A stretch of DNA of 64,000 nt from Diabrotica undecimpunctata (lineage: Eukaryota; Arthropoda; Insecta; Coleoptera; Chrysomelidae): assembly GCF_040954645.1 (NCBI RefSeq), contig NC_092806.1:146472429-146536428 (forward strand), written 5' to 3'. Below the pieces are notes generated by a model. It worked only from the letters and a program-made list of their open reading frames with translations, searched no databases and was not told the origin of the DNA. Shown piece by piece: positions 9,999-19,850 of the stretch (position 1 is the first letter of the stretch; every line of letters starts with the position of its first letter). Position numbers and translations under genes: made by a program.

Positions 9999-11200
9999 CA
10001 GTGATTTCCAACCGGGGGGCGACAGAGCGAAGGGGGCGATATGAGGGACGACAGAGAAAAGGAGGCGATAAGGGGGGGCGTTTAGCATCCGGAAACCGAG
10101 AAATATGTAATTGAGAAAAATAAGAAAAGAGAAAAAATACAATACTTTCGATCGGATATCCATAGGATAATAAAAAGTAAATATATGTATACCAATGCAG
10201 GTAATAATAACACAAATATCTCGTCTAGTCACAGAGAGCTATGAATCATAATACAATTTAATTCTATACATTTGCTTACGGCGGTTCTTCAGTCTCATGG
10301 ATACTGTTATTGAATTTCTTAATACTACTGACCCCACACTGAGTACAGAACTACAAGAGAAGCAAAATGACATCGCTTACTTATCAGATATTTTTCAAAA
10401 ATTAAATGAAATGAACCTGCAACTACAGGGAAAGAACATAAATATGGCCAAAGCGGAGGGAGTAGTCGGAGCATTCATTGACAAACTATCTATTTTTGAA
10501 AAAAATATGCAGAGAAGAGATCTGACCAAATTCCTTAACTTGAAATATTCTTGTGGTGATTCTGAGTATCTTCAAACATACTGCCTCTACCTTCAAAAAC
10601 TGAAAGAAGATCTGCAGTCCCGATTAGAAGATTTGACTAGTCAGAAAGTGCCAATTTGGTTTACCAATCCTTTCAGCGTGGAAGTTTTAACGGTATGTCC
10701 TTCTCTTCAAGAAAACTTGATTGATTTGAAACATGATGTTGAAATTGAAAGTTTGTTTCGCGAGTGTGGGTATGAAAGATTTTGGCCGCGGATAAAAGAA
10801 GTGTATCCAATCTTGTGGAATGCAATCAAATTATTATTATTAGCATTCTCCACAACATATCTAGTAGAGAAAGGTTTTAGTTCTGTGTGTATATTGAAAA
10901 ACAGACGAAGAAATAGGCTCGACATAATAGAAAGAGGGGATTTGAGGTTGTTATTAACCAAAATTGAGCCAGACATAAAGAAATTATGTAAGGGACAGCA
11001 GGCCCAAGGAAGCCATTAACAATTCTTTTACACACATATAACCATTTATCATTTTACGAAATGTAAAAATAAATAAATAGGGATACTTACCTTTTGGTAT
11101 TTGATTCATTATTTGGTTCAATTTAATTTGGGGGGGGGGGGTGATTATAGTATTCATAATTGGTGAAACCTGTCTAAGGGGGCGATCATGGGAGCCACTG
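9999..11200 (+). mobile_element. hAT element remnant with 8-bp target duplication
   Basis: The ends are CAGTGATTTCCAACC on the left and GGGAGCCACTG on the right, the CAGTG/CACTG tips usual in hAT elements, each followed inward by GGGGCG-type sequence. Flanks are ATATAAGA (9991-9998) and ATATAAAA (11201-11208), an 8-bp duplication with one mismatch. The left arm of the host Tc1 element keeps the uninterrupted sequence in reverse, which confirms the insertion. The element has lost the 5' part of its gene. Confidence 0.85.
10297..11019 (+). pseudogene. hAT transposase C-terminal portion
   Basis: A 240-residue open frame encodes the end of a hAT transposase of the type also seen in SCAND3/ZBED-like proteins. 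After a helical region (KLNEMNLQLQGKNINMAKAE) there is FLNLKYSCGDSEYLQTYCLY. The dimerisation region follows, FWPRIKEVYPILWNAIKLLL then FSTTYLVEKGFSSVCILKNR, where the Cys/Phe-Ser core of hAT C-termini is recognisable. The BED zinc finger and the N-terminal catalytic Asp regions are absent; the element is too short to hold them. The frame is open but cannot encode an active enzyme. Confidence 0.8.
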
Positions 11201-11257
11201 ATATAAAACATCAAAAATTACCCATTTTTAAGGTGGTTAATTTTGGCCCAGAGTGTA

Positions 11258-11435
11258 GTTCCGTTATGGTAGTACATCTTTCAAGCGTAAAATTTTTCAA
11301 CCGTAGGAACTCCGAAAATTGGGCCCAAATAGAGCTTCTGGACCTCTGCGTGTTCAATGTGACATTTTCCGAAACCAATTATTTGATTTCTTCACCTGAC
11401 TGGCATCTAAATCTTGATTTTTCGTCTGGATTCAT
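11258..11435 (-). pseudogene. Crypton-like recombinase, N-terminal part
   Basis: Read on the minus strand from ATG at 11435: MNPDEKSRFRCQSGEEIK, a TAA stop, then LVSENVTLNTQRSRSSIWAQ and FSEFLRLKNFTLERCTTITE. NTQRS...W...F.EFL is the usual start of KIAA1958/Crypton-type core-binding domains. Removing the Tc1 element and one TA copy (7223-11255) joins this directly and in frame to AKILEEY at 7222, so the insertion site is exact. The promoter side faces the coiled-coil gene at 11571. Confidence 0.75.
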
Positions 11436-11570
11436 TATATCTGTCCAAAATTGGGTGGAGTTTTGTCAGTAGGAAACGTGGCGTTGCTATGACGTTTTAT
11501 CAGTTCAAAATAGTCTAGTGAAATAGTTGCTATAATAAAATCAACGAGATAAAAAAATTAAAACTTTTAT

Positions 11571-13079
11571 ATGGTTGTTTCTTTTCTAGATGAAACCCAG
11601 AAAATGATGGAACTCCTGGAACATCAAATGGAAGAAATATCTTGCCTGGAGGAAAATATCAGAAAAAATGAGAATCATTTCAAGAATTTGGAAAGTTCAG
11701 TTAAGGATTTTAAGGTAACCGTTAACAAAAACTTTGCCAATTTCGAAAATAGAACGATTTTGAAAACCCACCTTGAAGACATGAACAAAGAATTTATGTC
11801 AGCAGCACAGACACTATACGCTACAATAATACCTTTAACCAAAGTCATCGAAGTGGAAGATTCCAAGTTGAACGAGATGAGTAAACAAATTGAAGAAAAT
11901 GAAGGAAAATACAATGTAATAGTTGAAAAAGTTAAAGAAGAGGAAAATAAGCTCCTGCAGGCTATAGAAGATAATCGTGAGATCAATTTTGAAAAAGAAA
12001 AAAGCAGGAAAACTTTAGTTGATGAAAATGACAGTCTAAAGTTGGAACTTGAAAGCTTGAATATAAAAGTAAAAGAAATGAAAGAGAAATTAAATCCCCT
12101 TAATTCTAAAGACGATGAAGTGGCGCTAAGAGCTGATATTACAAGATTGAATATAGATAATGAAAAAATAAACAAAGAGATGATTGAGGTGGAATCATTG
12201 AGACGGGCCAAAATAGAAAAGTTGACCGAAAAAGGAATCATTCCGACAAATATCACGGAAAGTTATAAAGAAGTATCCCAGCTTCAAGATGAGTTAAAAA
12301 ATGCTGTGAATGTATTGGAAACATCTATGCTTGAACAAAAAAAATCTGAAAAGTTGCTATTGGAGCTAGACGGTGAGATAAAGGAGTCCGAAAATGAATT
12401 GGAAAAACTGAGAGCTAATGCAGATTTAAACGAAATAGAGAGTATTGAAAGTAGGTTTGCCCAAGAAATACACTCTTATAATGAAATTTTATCCAAACAT
12501 GAAGCCCGTTTAATCCTGAATAAAAACTTGGACATGGACTTGACACAAAAGATAGAAGCACAGAAAAATGAAATTAATCTTATGGATTCAGATATACAGA
12601 TGTTAGAAACGTATATAAAAAATCTTGAAGAAAGGTCAAATGAGGATATATACCAACTTATGAAGTCAAACGAAGAATATCTAGAAGAATTAACATCAAA
12701 ACATAATAATTTAAAAGAAGAACACTTCGTTTGCTTAACGAAGAAGCAAGAGCAATTTCAAACGTTGATAACAGAGCTGGAAACTGAGAATAATAATAGG
12801 GACGAGCACATCAAATTTGTGGATAATGAAATTAAACATATTCAAGGCCAAATCATCGAGCTAGAAGAAGAAAAAGCTACTTTAGAAAATGAATTAAAAG
12901 AGCTAGAAAAGCAGTTACATGCGTTCCGTATTCCGAAGCCAGTAAAAAAGGCTCCTAAGGTTACTCCGGTACCGCCTAAGGCAGTGCGTAGATGGGACAG
13001 TGATACTTCAGTAGAAAGTGAAGATTGCACGAGATTAAATAATTTCTTGAAAAAGGCTAAAATTGTCTCAAAAAAATGA
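11571..13079 (+). CDS. Intact coiled-coil protein, function unknown
   Basis: The 502-residue frame is uninterrupted and almost entirely Glu/Lys/Leu/Asn-rich heptad sequence from about residue 10 to 450, interrupted near 225 by GIIPTNITESYKEVSQ. A short proline-rich basic tail follows (IPKPVKKAPKVTPVPPKAVR, then RWDSDTSVESED). No enzyme domain, signal peptide or membrane segment is visible, so a cytoskeletal, kinetochore or centrosomal role is only a guess. The start is uncertain: TTGTTTCTTTTCTAG just after the ATG (AG at 11588-11589) looks like a splice acceptor. The true protein may therefore begin in an upstream exon or at the ATGATG near 11604. A poly(A) signal lies at 13214-13219. It stands head to head with the Crypton remnant. 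It is probably a host gene, as long intact frames of this kind are not typical of the elements around it. Confidence 0.8.
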   Translation: MVVSFLDETQKMMELLEHQMEEISCLEENIRKNENHFKNLESSVKDFKVTVNKNFANFENRTILKTHLEDMNKEFMSAAQTLYATIIPLTKVIEVEDSKLNEMSKQIEENEGKYNVIVEKVKEEENKLLQAIEDNREINFEKEKSRKTLVDENDSLKLELESLNIKVKEMKEKLNPLNSKDDEVALRADITRLNIDNEKINKEMIEVESLRRAKIEKLTEKGIIPTNITESYKEVSQLQDELKNAVNVLETSMLEQKKSEKLLLELDGEIKESENELEKLRANADLNEIESIESRFAQEIHSYNEILSKHEARLILNKNLDMDLTQKIEAQKNEINLMDSDIQMLETYIKNLEERSNEDIYQLMKSNEEYLEELTSKHNNLKEEHFVCLTKKQEQFQTLITELETENNNRDEHIKFVDNEIKHIQGQIIELEEEKATLENELKELEKQLHAFRIPKPVKKAPKVTPVPPKAVRRWDSDTSVESEDCTRLNNFLKKAKIVSKK

Positions 13080-13213
13080 GAGTAACATTTTTATTGCCAC
13101 TGGTGTATTATCGTTTAATTTTGTTTTGTTCATAAATAATTGTTAGTTTCTTTTGTTATCCTGAAGAGATTCGAATAAGTTTAAACAGAAATGTATTACG
13201 TTAATTTAATCTT

Positions 13214-13219
13214 AATAAA
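13214..13219 (+). terminator. Poly(A) signal of the coiled-coil gene
   Basis: AATAAA occurs 135 nt after the stop at 13079, just before the Penelope-like insertion at 13288. Confidence 0.6.
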
Positions 13220-13353
13220 GGTATTTGTGACATTATTAATATTGTCATTTTTTACATTTCATTGAAATTTTTAAATATGGGATATGGTTAATTACTATTT
13301 AAATGGGAATAAGCCACAATTAAAGGTTAAATTACGTTTATTGAATTATAGGA

Positions 13354-13803
13354 AATAAATTCAACATTTCAACAACATTCAAAACAACAAACACGTTGAG
13401 ATCTATTTTGTCCAAAACCAAACCTAACAATGAACAAGAAATGACAAAGAATTGCATTTATAAAATACCTTGTGAATGCGATCAGTTTTATTTAGGTGAA
13501 ACATCAAGGCCATTAAATGTTAGAATAAGTGAACATCAATCTTATATTAAAAATAGAGAATTTGATAGATCTCAAATATGTAAACACGCATGGGATAATA
13601 AACATAGGATTCAATGGAATGATTCAAATATAGTCCTAAAAGAAACGGATGGTAAAAAGAGAAAAATCAAAGAAGCGGCTCTAATTATGCTAAATGAGAC
13701 GAATTGTGTCGCAAATTCTTCGGCAGAATGTAGTAGGATCTGGTTACCCATATTGAAAGAGGAAGTTATTAAAAGGAAAATACCATTATTAGTAAGTCAG
13801 TAA
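13354..13803 (+). pseudogene. Penelope-like GIY-YIG endonuclease domain
   Basis: The open frame reads NISTTFKTTNTLRSILSKTK, then NCIYKIPCECDQFYLGETSR and PLNVRISEHQSYIKN. The Y.IPC..C...Y.GET.R.L..R..EH signature is the GIY-YIG nuclease that follows the RT in Penelope-like elements, with the catalytic Tyr and Arg and the acidic residue kept. About 80 more residues contain KIKEAALIMLNETNCVANSS, the usual end of the domain. The upstream RT is absent, so this is a 5'-truncated copy, but the endonuclease itself looks undamaged. Confidence 0.85.
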
Positions 13804-14083
13804 CATATAGAGCATACATCATGTATGTTTTTTAAATAACAAACATATAAAATCAGAATTTGGTGTTTATTGAAGGTAAACTAAATGCACGACCAAATAG
13901 TTACCATGTCGGGATAGTATTATGAGGTTTTTTACTGGTTTTTCCCTCATAATTTACTATGGAATCACTAACAGGAGAATTTTACTGTCATCATGGCATG
14001 TATTTGTCTTTTTAAAGACGAATTACATGCTATGACCTTTTCTGACGGATATTCTCAAGTTAAAGTTGATTTAATGTAATCGA

Positions 14084-15650
14084 ATGAACTATCTTATAAG
14101 TAAAGTCGTCCCAGGAGCGCAACTTAACAATATTGGCAATATCATTTTAAAGTCGTCTACTTTAAAATGTATAATGTATGTCTCGACAGGTCCCGACAAC
14201 ATACAGGGCGAGATCATAAAACTCCTATGCGAAACGGATGACCACTTCCTCGATTTTCTGACAGGCCTTTTTAACACCTTTTAGGACAAAGGGGAGATTC
14301 CGGAGGAATGGCTTCGATCGACCTTTGTAGCCATACCTAAAACACCAAGTGCAAAACACTGTGATCAACACCGCTTAATAAGCTTGATAAATCACATTAC
14401 CAAAGTTTTCACCAAAATCATACACAATAGAATATATAACAAATGCGAAGCAAATATATCGGAGTCACAGTTCGGATTCCGAAGCGCATTGGGCACAAGA
14501 GAGGCGATCTTCAGTCTGCAAGTTTTAATTCAAAGATGCAGAGACATACACAAGGACGTCCACTTGTGCTTCATCGACTTCTCCAAGGCGTTTGACAAGG
14601 TCAAACATGATAAACTCATGGAAATGCTCAGGAAGATGCATATTGATGGCAAGGATCTGCGCATAATAACCAGTCTCTATTGGAACCAAAGTGCTGAGAT
14701 AAAGATGGGCAACTTACACAGTGGGAAGATAGATATTAAAAAGGATGTACGACAGGGATGCGTCCTCTCGCCGCTCCTGTTCAATATATACTCTGAACAA
14801 ATCTTCAGATAAGCACTGGGAGAAGTTTCGGAGGGTATCAAAGTAAACGGAGAGGTAATCAATAATATTAGATATGCTGACGACACAGTTATTATCGCAA
14901 ATGAGTGCAACGAGCTTCAAAGACTCATGCAAAGCATACACACAGCAAGTCAAGAATATGGTTTAGAACTCAATACAACCAAAACTAAATGCATGCTCAT
15001 CAGCAGAACACAACAACCTCCGATGCAATTGACATTAAACAACCGAAAAATAGAACAAGTGGAGACATACACATACCTTGGAATCACAGTCAACACAAAA
15101 TGGGACCAGTCAACAGAAATAAGATCACGAATTGAAAAAGCGCGAACCGCGTTCAACAATATGAAAAAGTGGTTCACAAGCAAAATCTCAATGGAACTAA
15201 AATTAAGACTGGTCACGTGTTATGTCTTCCCGGTCTTGTTCTATGGAGCAGAAGCATGGACCACAACGGAAGCCACCCTGAAGAAACTAGAATCCTTTGA
15301 GCTGTGGATATATCGCCGTATTCTTCGGATATCCTGGACAGACCACATCACTAACGTGGAAGTAATGCAGAGAATAGGCAAAAGCAAAGAAATAATCTTC
15401 ACCGTAAAGAAACGGAAGCTTGAGTACTTCGGACATGTCATGACGCATACTAAGTACCGTAAGGAAGAATCGACAGTAGGAGGGGACCGGGAAGAAGACG
15501 ACACTCATGGATGCATAACCTGCGACAATGGTTCGGACTAACATCGACCGAACTGTTCAGAGGTGCCGTAAACAAAGTCAAAATAGCCTTGTTAATAGCC
15601 AACGTCCGATACGGATAGGGCAAAGGAAGAAGAATGTATGTCTGAATTGT
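14084..15650 (+). pseudogene. LINE RT region inserted in the Penelope-like element
   Basis: This is the best preserved member of the RTE-like LINE family in the window. Read in order: GPDNIQGEIIKLLCE near 14190, a stop, IPEEWLRSTFVAIPK, NHITKVFTKIIHNRI, ESQFGFRSALGTREAIFSLQ, CFIDFSKAFDKVKHDKLMEM (14572-14630) and VRQGCVLSPLLFNIYSEQIF. A stop at 14810 follows, then the YADD active site in NNIRYADDTVIIANE (14862-14905) and the C-terminal YGAEAW...RILRISWTDHITN block. The C-terminal basic region is frameshifted near 15460. There is no endonuclease domain, so it is 5' truncated. Three or more lesions make it dead. Confidence 0.9.
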
Positions 15651-15744
15651 CAATATAAATGAGTCAGATAAAATTAAATTATTTTCACTAAATAACAGAA
15701 AAACAAAAAATTTGTTTAATTTGCTAATGTTTGTATTTTGAGAA

Positions 15745-15774
15745 CTGAGATTTCCGAAGTGGAAATTGAAACGT
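15745..15774 (+). ncRNA. Degenerate hammerhead-ribozyme-like motif
   Basis: CTGAGATTTCCGAAGTGGAA followed by ATTGAAACGTC resembles the compact hammerheads known from Penelope-like elements. It has a CUGA box, a stem II TTTCC/GGAAA closed by a GAAGT loop, a GAAA box, and a GTC cleavage triplet. The CUGANGA core is short by a base or so, so activity is doubtful. The position at the edge of the inverted end fits the known location. Confidence 0.5.
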
Positions 15775-15949
15775 CAATAAACATAATTTAACCTTTAATT
15801 GTGGCTTATTCCCATTTAAATAGTAATTACTTTAAAATGCCAGAAGAAAATAGCTTCAGAACAATATGGGATATGGGTGTTACATTTTGATTTCTCCTTC
15901 TTTCGCTGCCATATTTGTATCGAAAAAGCTAACAAGAGTGGATGGATAA

Positions 15950-17490
15950 AACTGATCGTTCAGCAAGAATTTACGAAGACCGCGTTTCTCAATTCGGAGG
16001 CCTCATTGGGGGTGGGTAACGGTGTAGTTCAATCAGGAGAGTTCATACGACAGTTTAGACTTGTAGAAAGAAATGAGCGAGGAGACCGATTGGCAGAATT
16101 TGTATCAGAAGTAGAGTTTGTAATTACCACTTACTTCAAACTCCCATACAGAAGATTATACACGTGGAAATCACCTCACGATTCTTCAGGCCACATAGTC
16201 AGAAATCAAATAGATTACATTATGATTAATAAAAGATTCCGTAACAGCGTTACATCAGTCAAGCCATACCCTTGAGCCGATGTCAAGTCGGACCATAACC
16301 CAATGATTTGCAAAATGAGGATCAGGCCAAAGAAGATTCGATGTAGTGTCAACCCAAAATACGACATCAAGCTATTCTAAAGATCAACGCACAGAAGAGA
16401 GTGTAAAACAGTATATATAATATAGCAATTTGAATACCGTTATTCAAACGGATTTAATAGACCAGGAGCTTGAAAAATTCCAAAGAGTTTCATAGACATA
16501 CAAGAAAAATTCCTCAAATCCCCAAAAATTAAGAAAAAATCGTGGATGACAAATGAGATTCTAGATATGATGGAAGAGATGCGAAAGGTCAAAGATCAGC
16601 ATTAAACATTATACAAAAGAATAGACAAAGAGATCAAAAAAGCAATCAGAGTGGCTAAGGACACACAGCTGACAGAACAATGTGCGGAAATACAGCTATT
16701 ACAACAGAAACACGATTCATTCACCATTCACCAAACTTCCAACATTAAAGTGAATGACCAGTTGACAGAGACAATCTCCATAGACAGAGAAGTGAGACAA
16801 GGATGCATTCTGTCTCCAGTACTATTTAACATGTACTCAACAGCCAATCGACAGGGTAAACAGCTACACATATCTTGGTACTAACCTAAACAGTCAATGG
16901 CACCACTCTACTGAAATAAAACAACGCATAGGGAAAGCAAGATCAGCGTTCGTAAAGATGAAGTCTTTTTTCAGAAGTCACGATTTACCGCTTAGTATCA
17001 AAATCTATATCATCAGATACTATTTATTTTCTACATTATTATAGGGAGTAGAGGCATGGACGCTCTCTGAAGCTTCTTTAGGAAAGCTCGAGGCCTTCGA
17101 TATGTGGTGTTACAGGCGCATCTTACGAATTCCATGGGTGGAAGATGTGAAATATTGAGGTCCTACGTAGAATGGGCAAGGAATGCGAGATCACTAACAC
17201 AATCAAAGAGCGCAAATTAGAATATCTTGGCTATGTTATGAGAAATGAACACAGATATGGCTTATTGCGACTCATTCTTCAGGGCAAGGTATTTGGGAAG
17301 AGAGGACCGGGGAGAAGAAGAATATCTTGGCTTCAAAACCTAAGGAAGTGGTTCAATATTTCTACAACCGGACTATTTCGAATAGCTACAAGTAAAGTTA
17401 GGATAGCTATGCTGATCGCCAACATCGCTGATCGTAAGAAGAAGAAAAAGGATGTAGTTAATAGGGAAATATCAGCTCAAAGACAGATAT
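15950..17490 (+). pseudogene. Internally deleted LINE: endonuclease end, RT scrap and C-terminal tail
   Basis: The first part (15950-16375) is the end of an APE-type endonuclease: NERGDRLAEF, TWKSPHDSSGHIVRNQIDYI, MINKRFRNSV and, past one stop, ADVKSDHNPMICKMR. Then SWMTNEILDMMEEMRK begins the linker (16540). At about 16725 the sequence jumps to an RT piece, REVRQGCILSPVLFNMYS, so the fingers and the Phe-Asp box are deleted. Shifted frames then give VEAWTLSEAS and FDMWCYRRILRIPW. The frame 17172-17498 gives the basic tail YLGYVMRNEHRYGLLRLILQ, then GKRGPGRRRISWLQNLR. The purine tail AAGAAGAAGAAAAAG follows. Confidence 0.85.
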
Positions 17491-17499
17491 ATAAATAAA

Positions 17500-17859
17500 A
17501 GTTAGATAATAAAAAGATAATGATTTGACAATAAAAAAACAAGAAATACTAAATACAGCTATACTACAAAAATTAGGGAGCTTATAAAGGGAATCGAGAT
17601 TAAATCAATTAAATATAAATCGACATTTCGATGGAAAACTAAGAACTGACTGTAGATAAGTCGTATTATTTCTTTTATAACTTCGGGCAAAACTAATTAC
17701 ATTTTGAGAGGAGTTTACAGTTACGTGGTTGTTTTGTTCCCATGAGAAAATATAAATTTGTATCTTAATTTTACCCAGATAATTTATAGATAGAGGGTTA
17801 ACGTAAAAGTACAGTTTCGTCAAAAGTTTTAAAATTAAGAAAACTGAAACGCTACATAT
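17500..17859. other. AT-rich sequence without recognised features
   Basis: No coding frame or repeat was recognised between the two LINE pieces. Confidence 0.4.
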
Positions 17860-18190
17860 TAGGTCACTCTAATTTTGGCAATTACATTGGCGAGTTGTTC
17901 ACGGTCTTCAGATAATAGGCATAGTTGTTCCGCACTGCGTTTAATCGCGAATGTTCTTGAACCGTGACATCCGCTTCCTTCCAATTCCGTTGCTGCCCTT
18001 GATGTTACCTTTCATAATAAGCTAAAGGGTTCTGTACCGGATATCTCTAACAACATGCTCTAGGACTGATATTTTTCTTATTTTATTACTTTTCAATAAC
18101 TCACGAGCGGCATTTACTCTATTTAATACTTCTCCGTTAGTTTGCATCGTTGTATTCGGAGCATTCGAAGCGCATATCTTGTTTGTTATA
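17860..18190 (-). pseudogene. LINE C-terminal tail fragment
   Basis: The minus strand reads EVLNRVNAARELLKSNKIRK, ISVLEHVVRDIRYRTL, a stop, then LIMKGNIKGSNGIGRKRMSR and FKNIRD. This is an eroded version of EV..R....ELL..IK.RK..YLGH..RN..Y..L.LI..GKI.G..G.GR....WL.NIRD seen in the sister LINE at 21530. It is not catalytic. Confidence 0.7.
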
Positions 18191-18394
18191 GTATCATGCC
18201 GTATCATGCTACACACCTACCACTACCACTGTAACTGTACCGACAGGAACGGCATCGCTGCGCGAAGTAAAGGCGCGTTTTCACGGGTCGATTTGGGTTG
18301 AACGATTTGGATCGTTCGACCATAATGCAATCTGTGCCGAAAGCAAAAAGGTTTACACGACAGTCGATGAATGTTGAATTATTTGTAGTACAAA

Positions 18395-18679
18395 ATGGCT
18401 ACACGTGAAATTCTTAATGTAGGTGTGGAATTAATTTGTTATGCAATTCGAGAAGAAATCGCCAAATCAAACAAAAAGAAAAATAAACGAAGGTGGTGGA
18501 CACGACCGTGGATTTTAAGACGAAATACTCATGGTGCATCACAAAGCCTGCTCCAAGAAATGGTTGTGGGAGATCCAGAGGCTTATAGAAATCATTTAAG
18601 AATGGATAATGCACATTTTAAAGAACTTTTAGAAAAAACTGCTGGGAAAATTCAAAAAAACGATACAAATATGCGTTAA
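18395..18679 (+). pseudogene. Harbinger (PIF/HARBI1-like) transposase N-terminus
   Basis: The 94-residue frame reads RRWWTRPWILRRNTHGASQS, LLQEMVVGDPEAYRNHLRMD, then AHFKELLEKTAGKIQKNDTN and MR, and stops. RRWW.RPW..RR...GA...L..EL....E.Y.N.LRM....F..LL...G..I.K.DT.MR is the conserved start of Harbinger transposases. The DDE catalytic domain that should follow is absent: the next 500 bases are non-coding and then a Penelope RT piece appears. Confidence 0.85.
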
Positions 18680-19234
18680 GCATTACCGGCAACATTTTTT
18701 TTATAAATTAATAATATAATTACTTCAATCCATCTATTTAACCCGTTTGATAAATTTAATAATGTTTAAATTATAAGAATAACTCTAAAATTAATAGTAA
18801 ATAATAGCAAATCAAAATTAAAGGTCTTTTAAAATACTTTTAAAAATTATTTTAAAAAATATTTTTCAGCATTTTTTCCAATAAAAATTTGGTATTTTAT
18901 ATACAGGAGGTTGACTGATCTTATATATTAATTAGGCATGAATGAATCAAGTACCTTTTTTGTGTATTATTATTGTGTATGATGTATTATTAAAAAAAAA
19001 CTGAAAAGTTATTATTATAAAGAGGGATCTGTATAGCTGTAGCTATGCTTGACTTAAAACAAAATTAGATAGAGAAAAAAATAACAAATTTTATTAAAAT
19101 TATCTATATTTTTAAATGTTATTATAATTTGGTACATTGATTTGTATATGTAATATTTTCTAAGTAAGGTTTTACATAAATAGTCTATTTATAAATGCAC
19201 CATTAAGATGGTATTTTCTTAGATAAAACTTTGA
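18680..19234. other. AT-rich non-coding sequence inside the Harbinger remnant
   Basis: No reading frame or motif could be supported here; the Harbinger catalytic domain expected in this place is missing. Confidence 0.4.
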
Positions 19235-19700
19235 AAACAATTAGAACCAAATTACAAAATGATAGATTAACAACTAGAACCAAATTAAATGTATCAGCTA
19301 TAATGGAACTGTTGACACGATCTACTGACAACACTTATTTTTATCTAAACAATGATTTCTATAAACAAAATTTTTGGGCTGTGCTTTAAATCCATTATTA
19401 GCTAATATATTGATGGAAGACTTCAAAACAAACATTCCTAATCAAAATTTAAAGCCCACAATATGTTGGAAATATGTAGATGTTGTGTTGGATACATTTC
19501 TGATTAATATAAATAAAAGGTAAAAGGAGGAGTCAATAAAATTTACAATGGAAAAGAAATAAAATAACTCGTTACCTTTTCTGGATGTTTTAATCTCAAA
19601 GGAAAATAGTGGATATGGGACTAATGTATACAAAAAACCAAACCAAAAACCAAACAAAAAAAATGAAAATTGCCTGTTCTAATGACAATTTGTTTTTGGA
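19235..19700 (+). pseudogene. Penelope-like RT fragment
   Basis: Broken frames give TKLNVSAIMELLTRSTDNTY, then CALNPLLANILMEDFKTNIP, then KPTICWKYVDVVLDTFLINI, then NNSLPFLDVLISKENSGYGT and VYKKPNQ. These are the G.A.GSPLSP..AN..ME.FE, W.RYVDDTF and N..LPFLDVL......G....VYRKP boxes of Penelope-like reverse transcriptases. The active-site YVDD reads YVDVVLD, so one catalytic Asp is displaced by a small insertion. Confidence 0.75.
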
Positions 19701-19850
19701 AGAAAAATAATATTATCTAACATCTATTTTAGTAAAAAATGATTATTCCAGTCGTTCGACATCGATTCGGCGGCAATCGCCTATCAAAAGTAGACAGTCT
19801 TTCTACTTCCGTCGAATCGCCTCACTCCGCCGAACGACCAAGTCGATTTA

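Larger units (their letters stand above)
7225..11255 (-). mobile_element. Tc1-type transposon with long inverted repeats, nested host of a MITE and a hAT
   Basis: The ends are perfect inverted copies for the first 20 bases, CACTCTGGGCCAAAATTAAC, each bordered by TA (7223-7224 and 11256-11257), the target duplication expected for Tc1/mariner. The inverted repeats run about 350 bp. The left arm is 7225-7573. The right arm is split, 9780-9990 plus 11209-11255, by a hAT insertion at 9999-11200. The shared sequence includes CTCCTAAACCTGTTGTCCGA and TTGTATTATCCAACATAAGC in opposite orientation. The internal gene is the transposase at 8513-9474. Without insertions the element would be about 2.1 kb. 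It sits inside the Crypton-like gene. Confidence 0.85.
13288..15862 (+). mobile_element. Penelope-like element with inverted ends and 14-bp target duplication
   Basis: Both sides carry AATATGGGATATGG (13274-13287 and 15863-15876), which I read as the target duplication. The ends are inverted copies: 13287-13344 and 15774-15830 share, in opposite orientation, CTATTTAAATGGGAATAAGC and the following CACAATTAAAGGTTAAATTA. The body has a GIY-YIG endonuclease frame (13354-13803), a 3' non-coding block (13810-14080) and a LINE insertion (14084-15650). The RT domain of the element is missing. Inverted or partial terminal repeats and variable target duplications are known for Penelope-like elements. 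Confidence 0.8.

Noticed and set aside
11188..11472. 94-residue plus-strand frame between the Tc1 end and the coiled-coil gene
   Set aside because: It lies antisense to the N-terminal Crypton coding region and crosses the hAT and Tc1 ends; no motif supports it.
11675..12256. 193-residue minus-strand frame
   Set aside because: Ser/Phe-rich shadow of the Lys/Glu-rich coiled-coil gene on the other strand.
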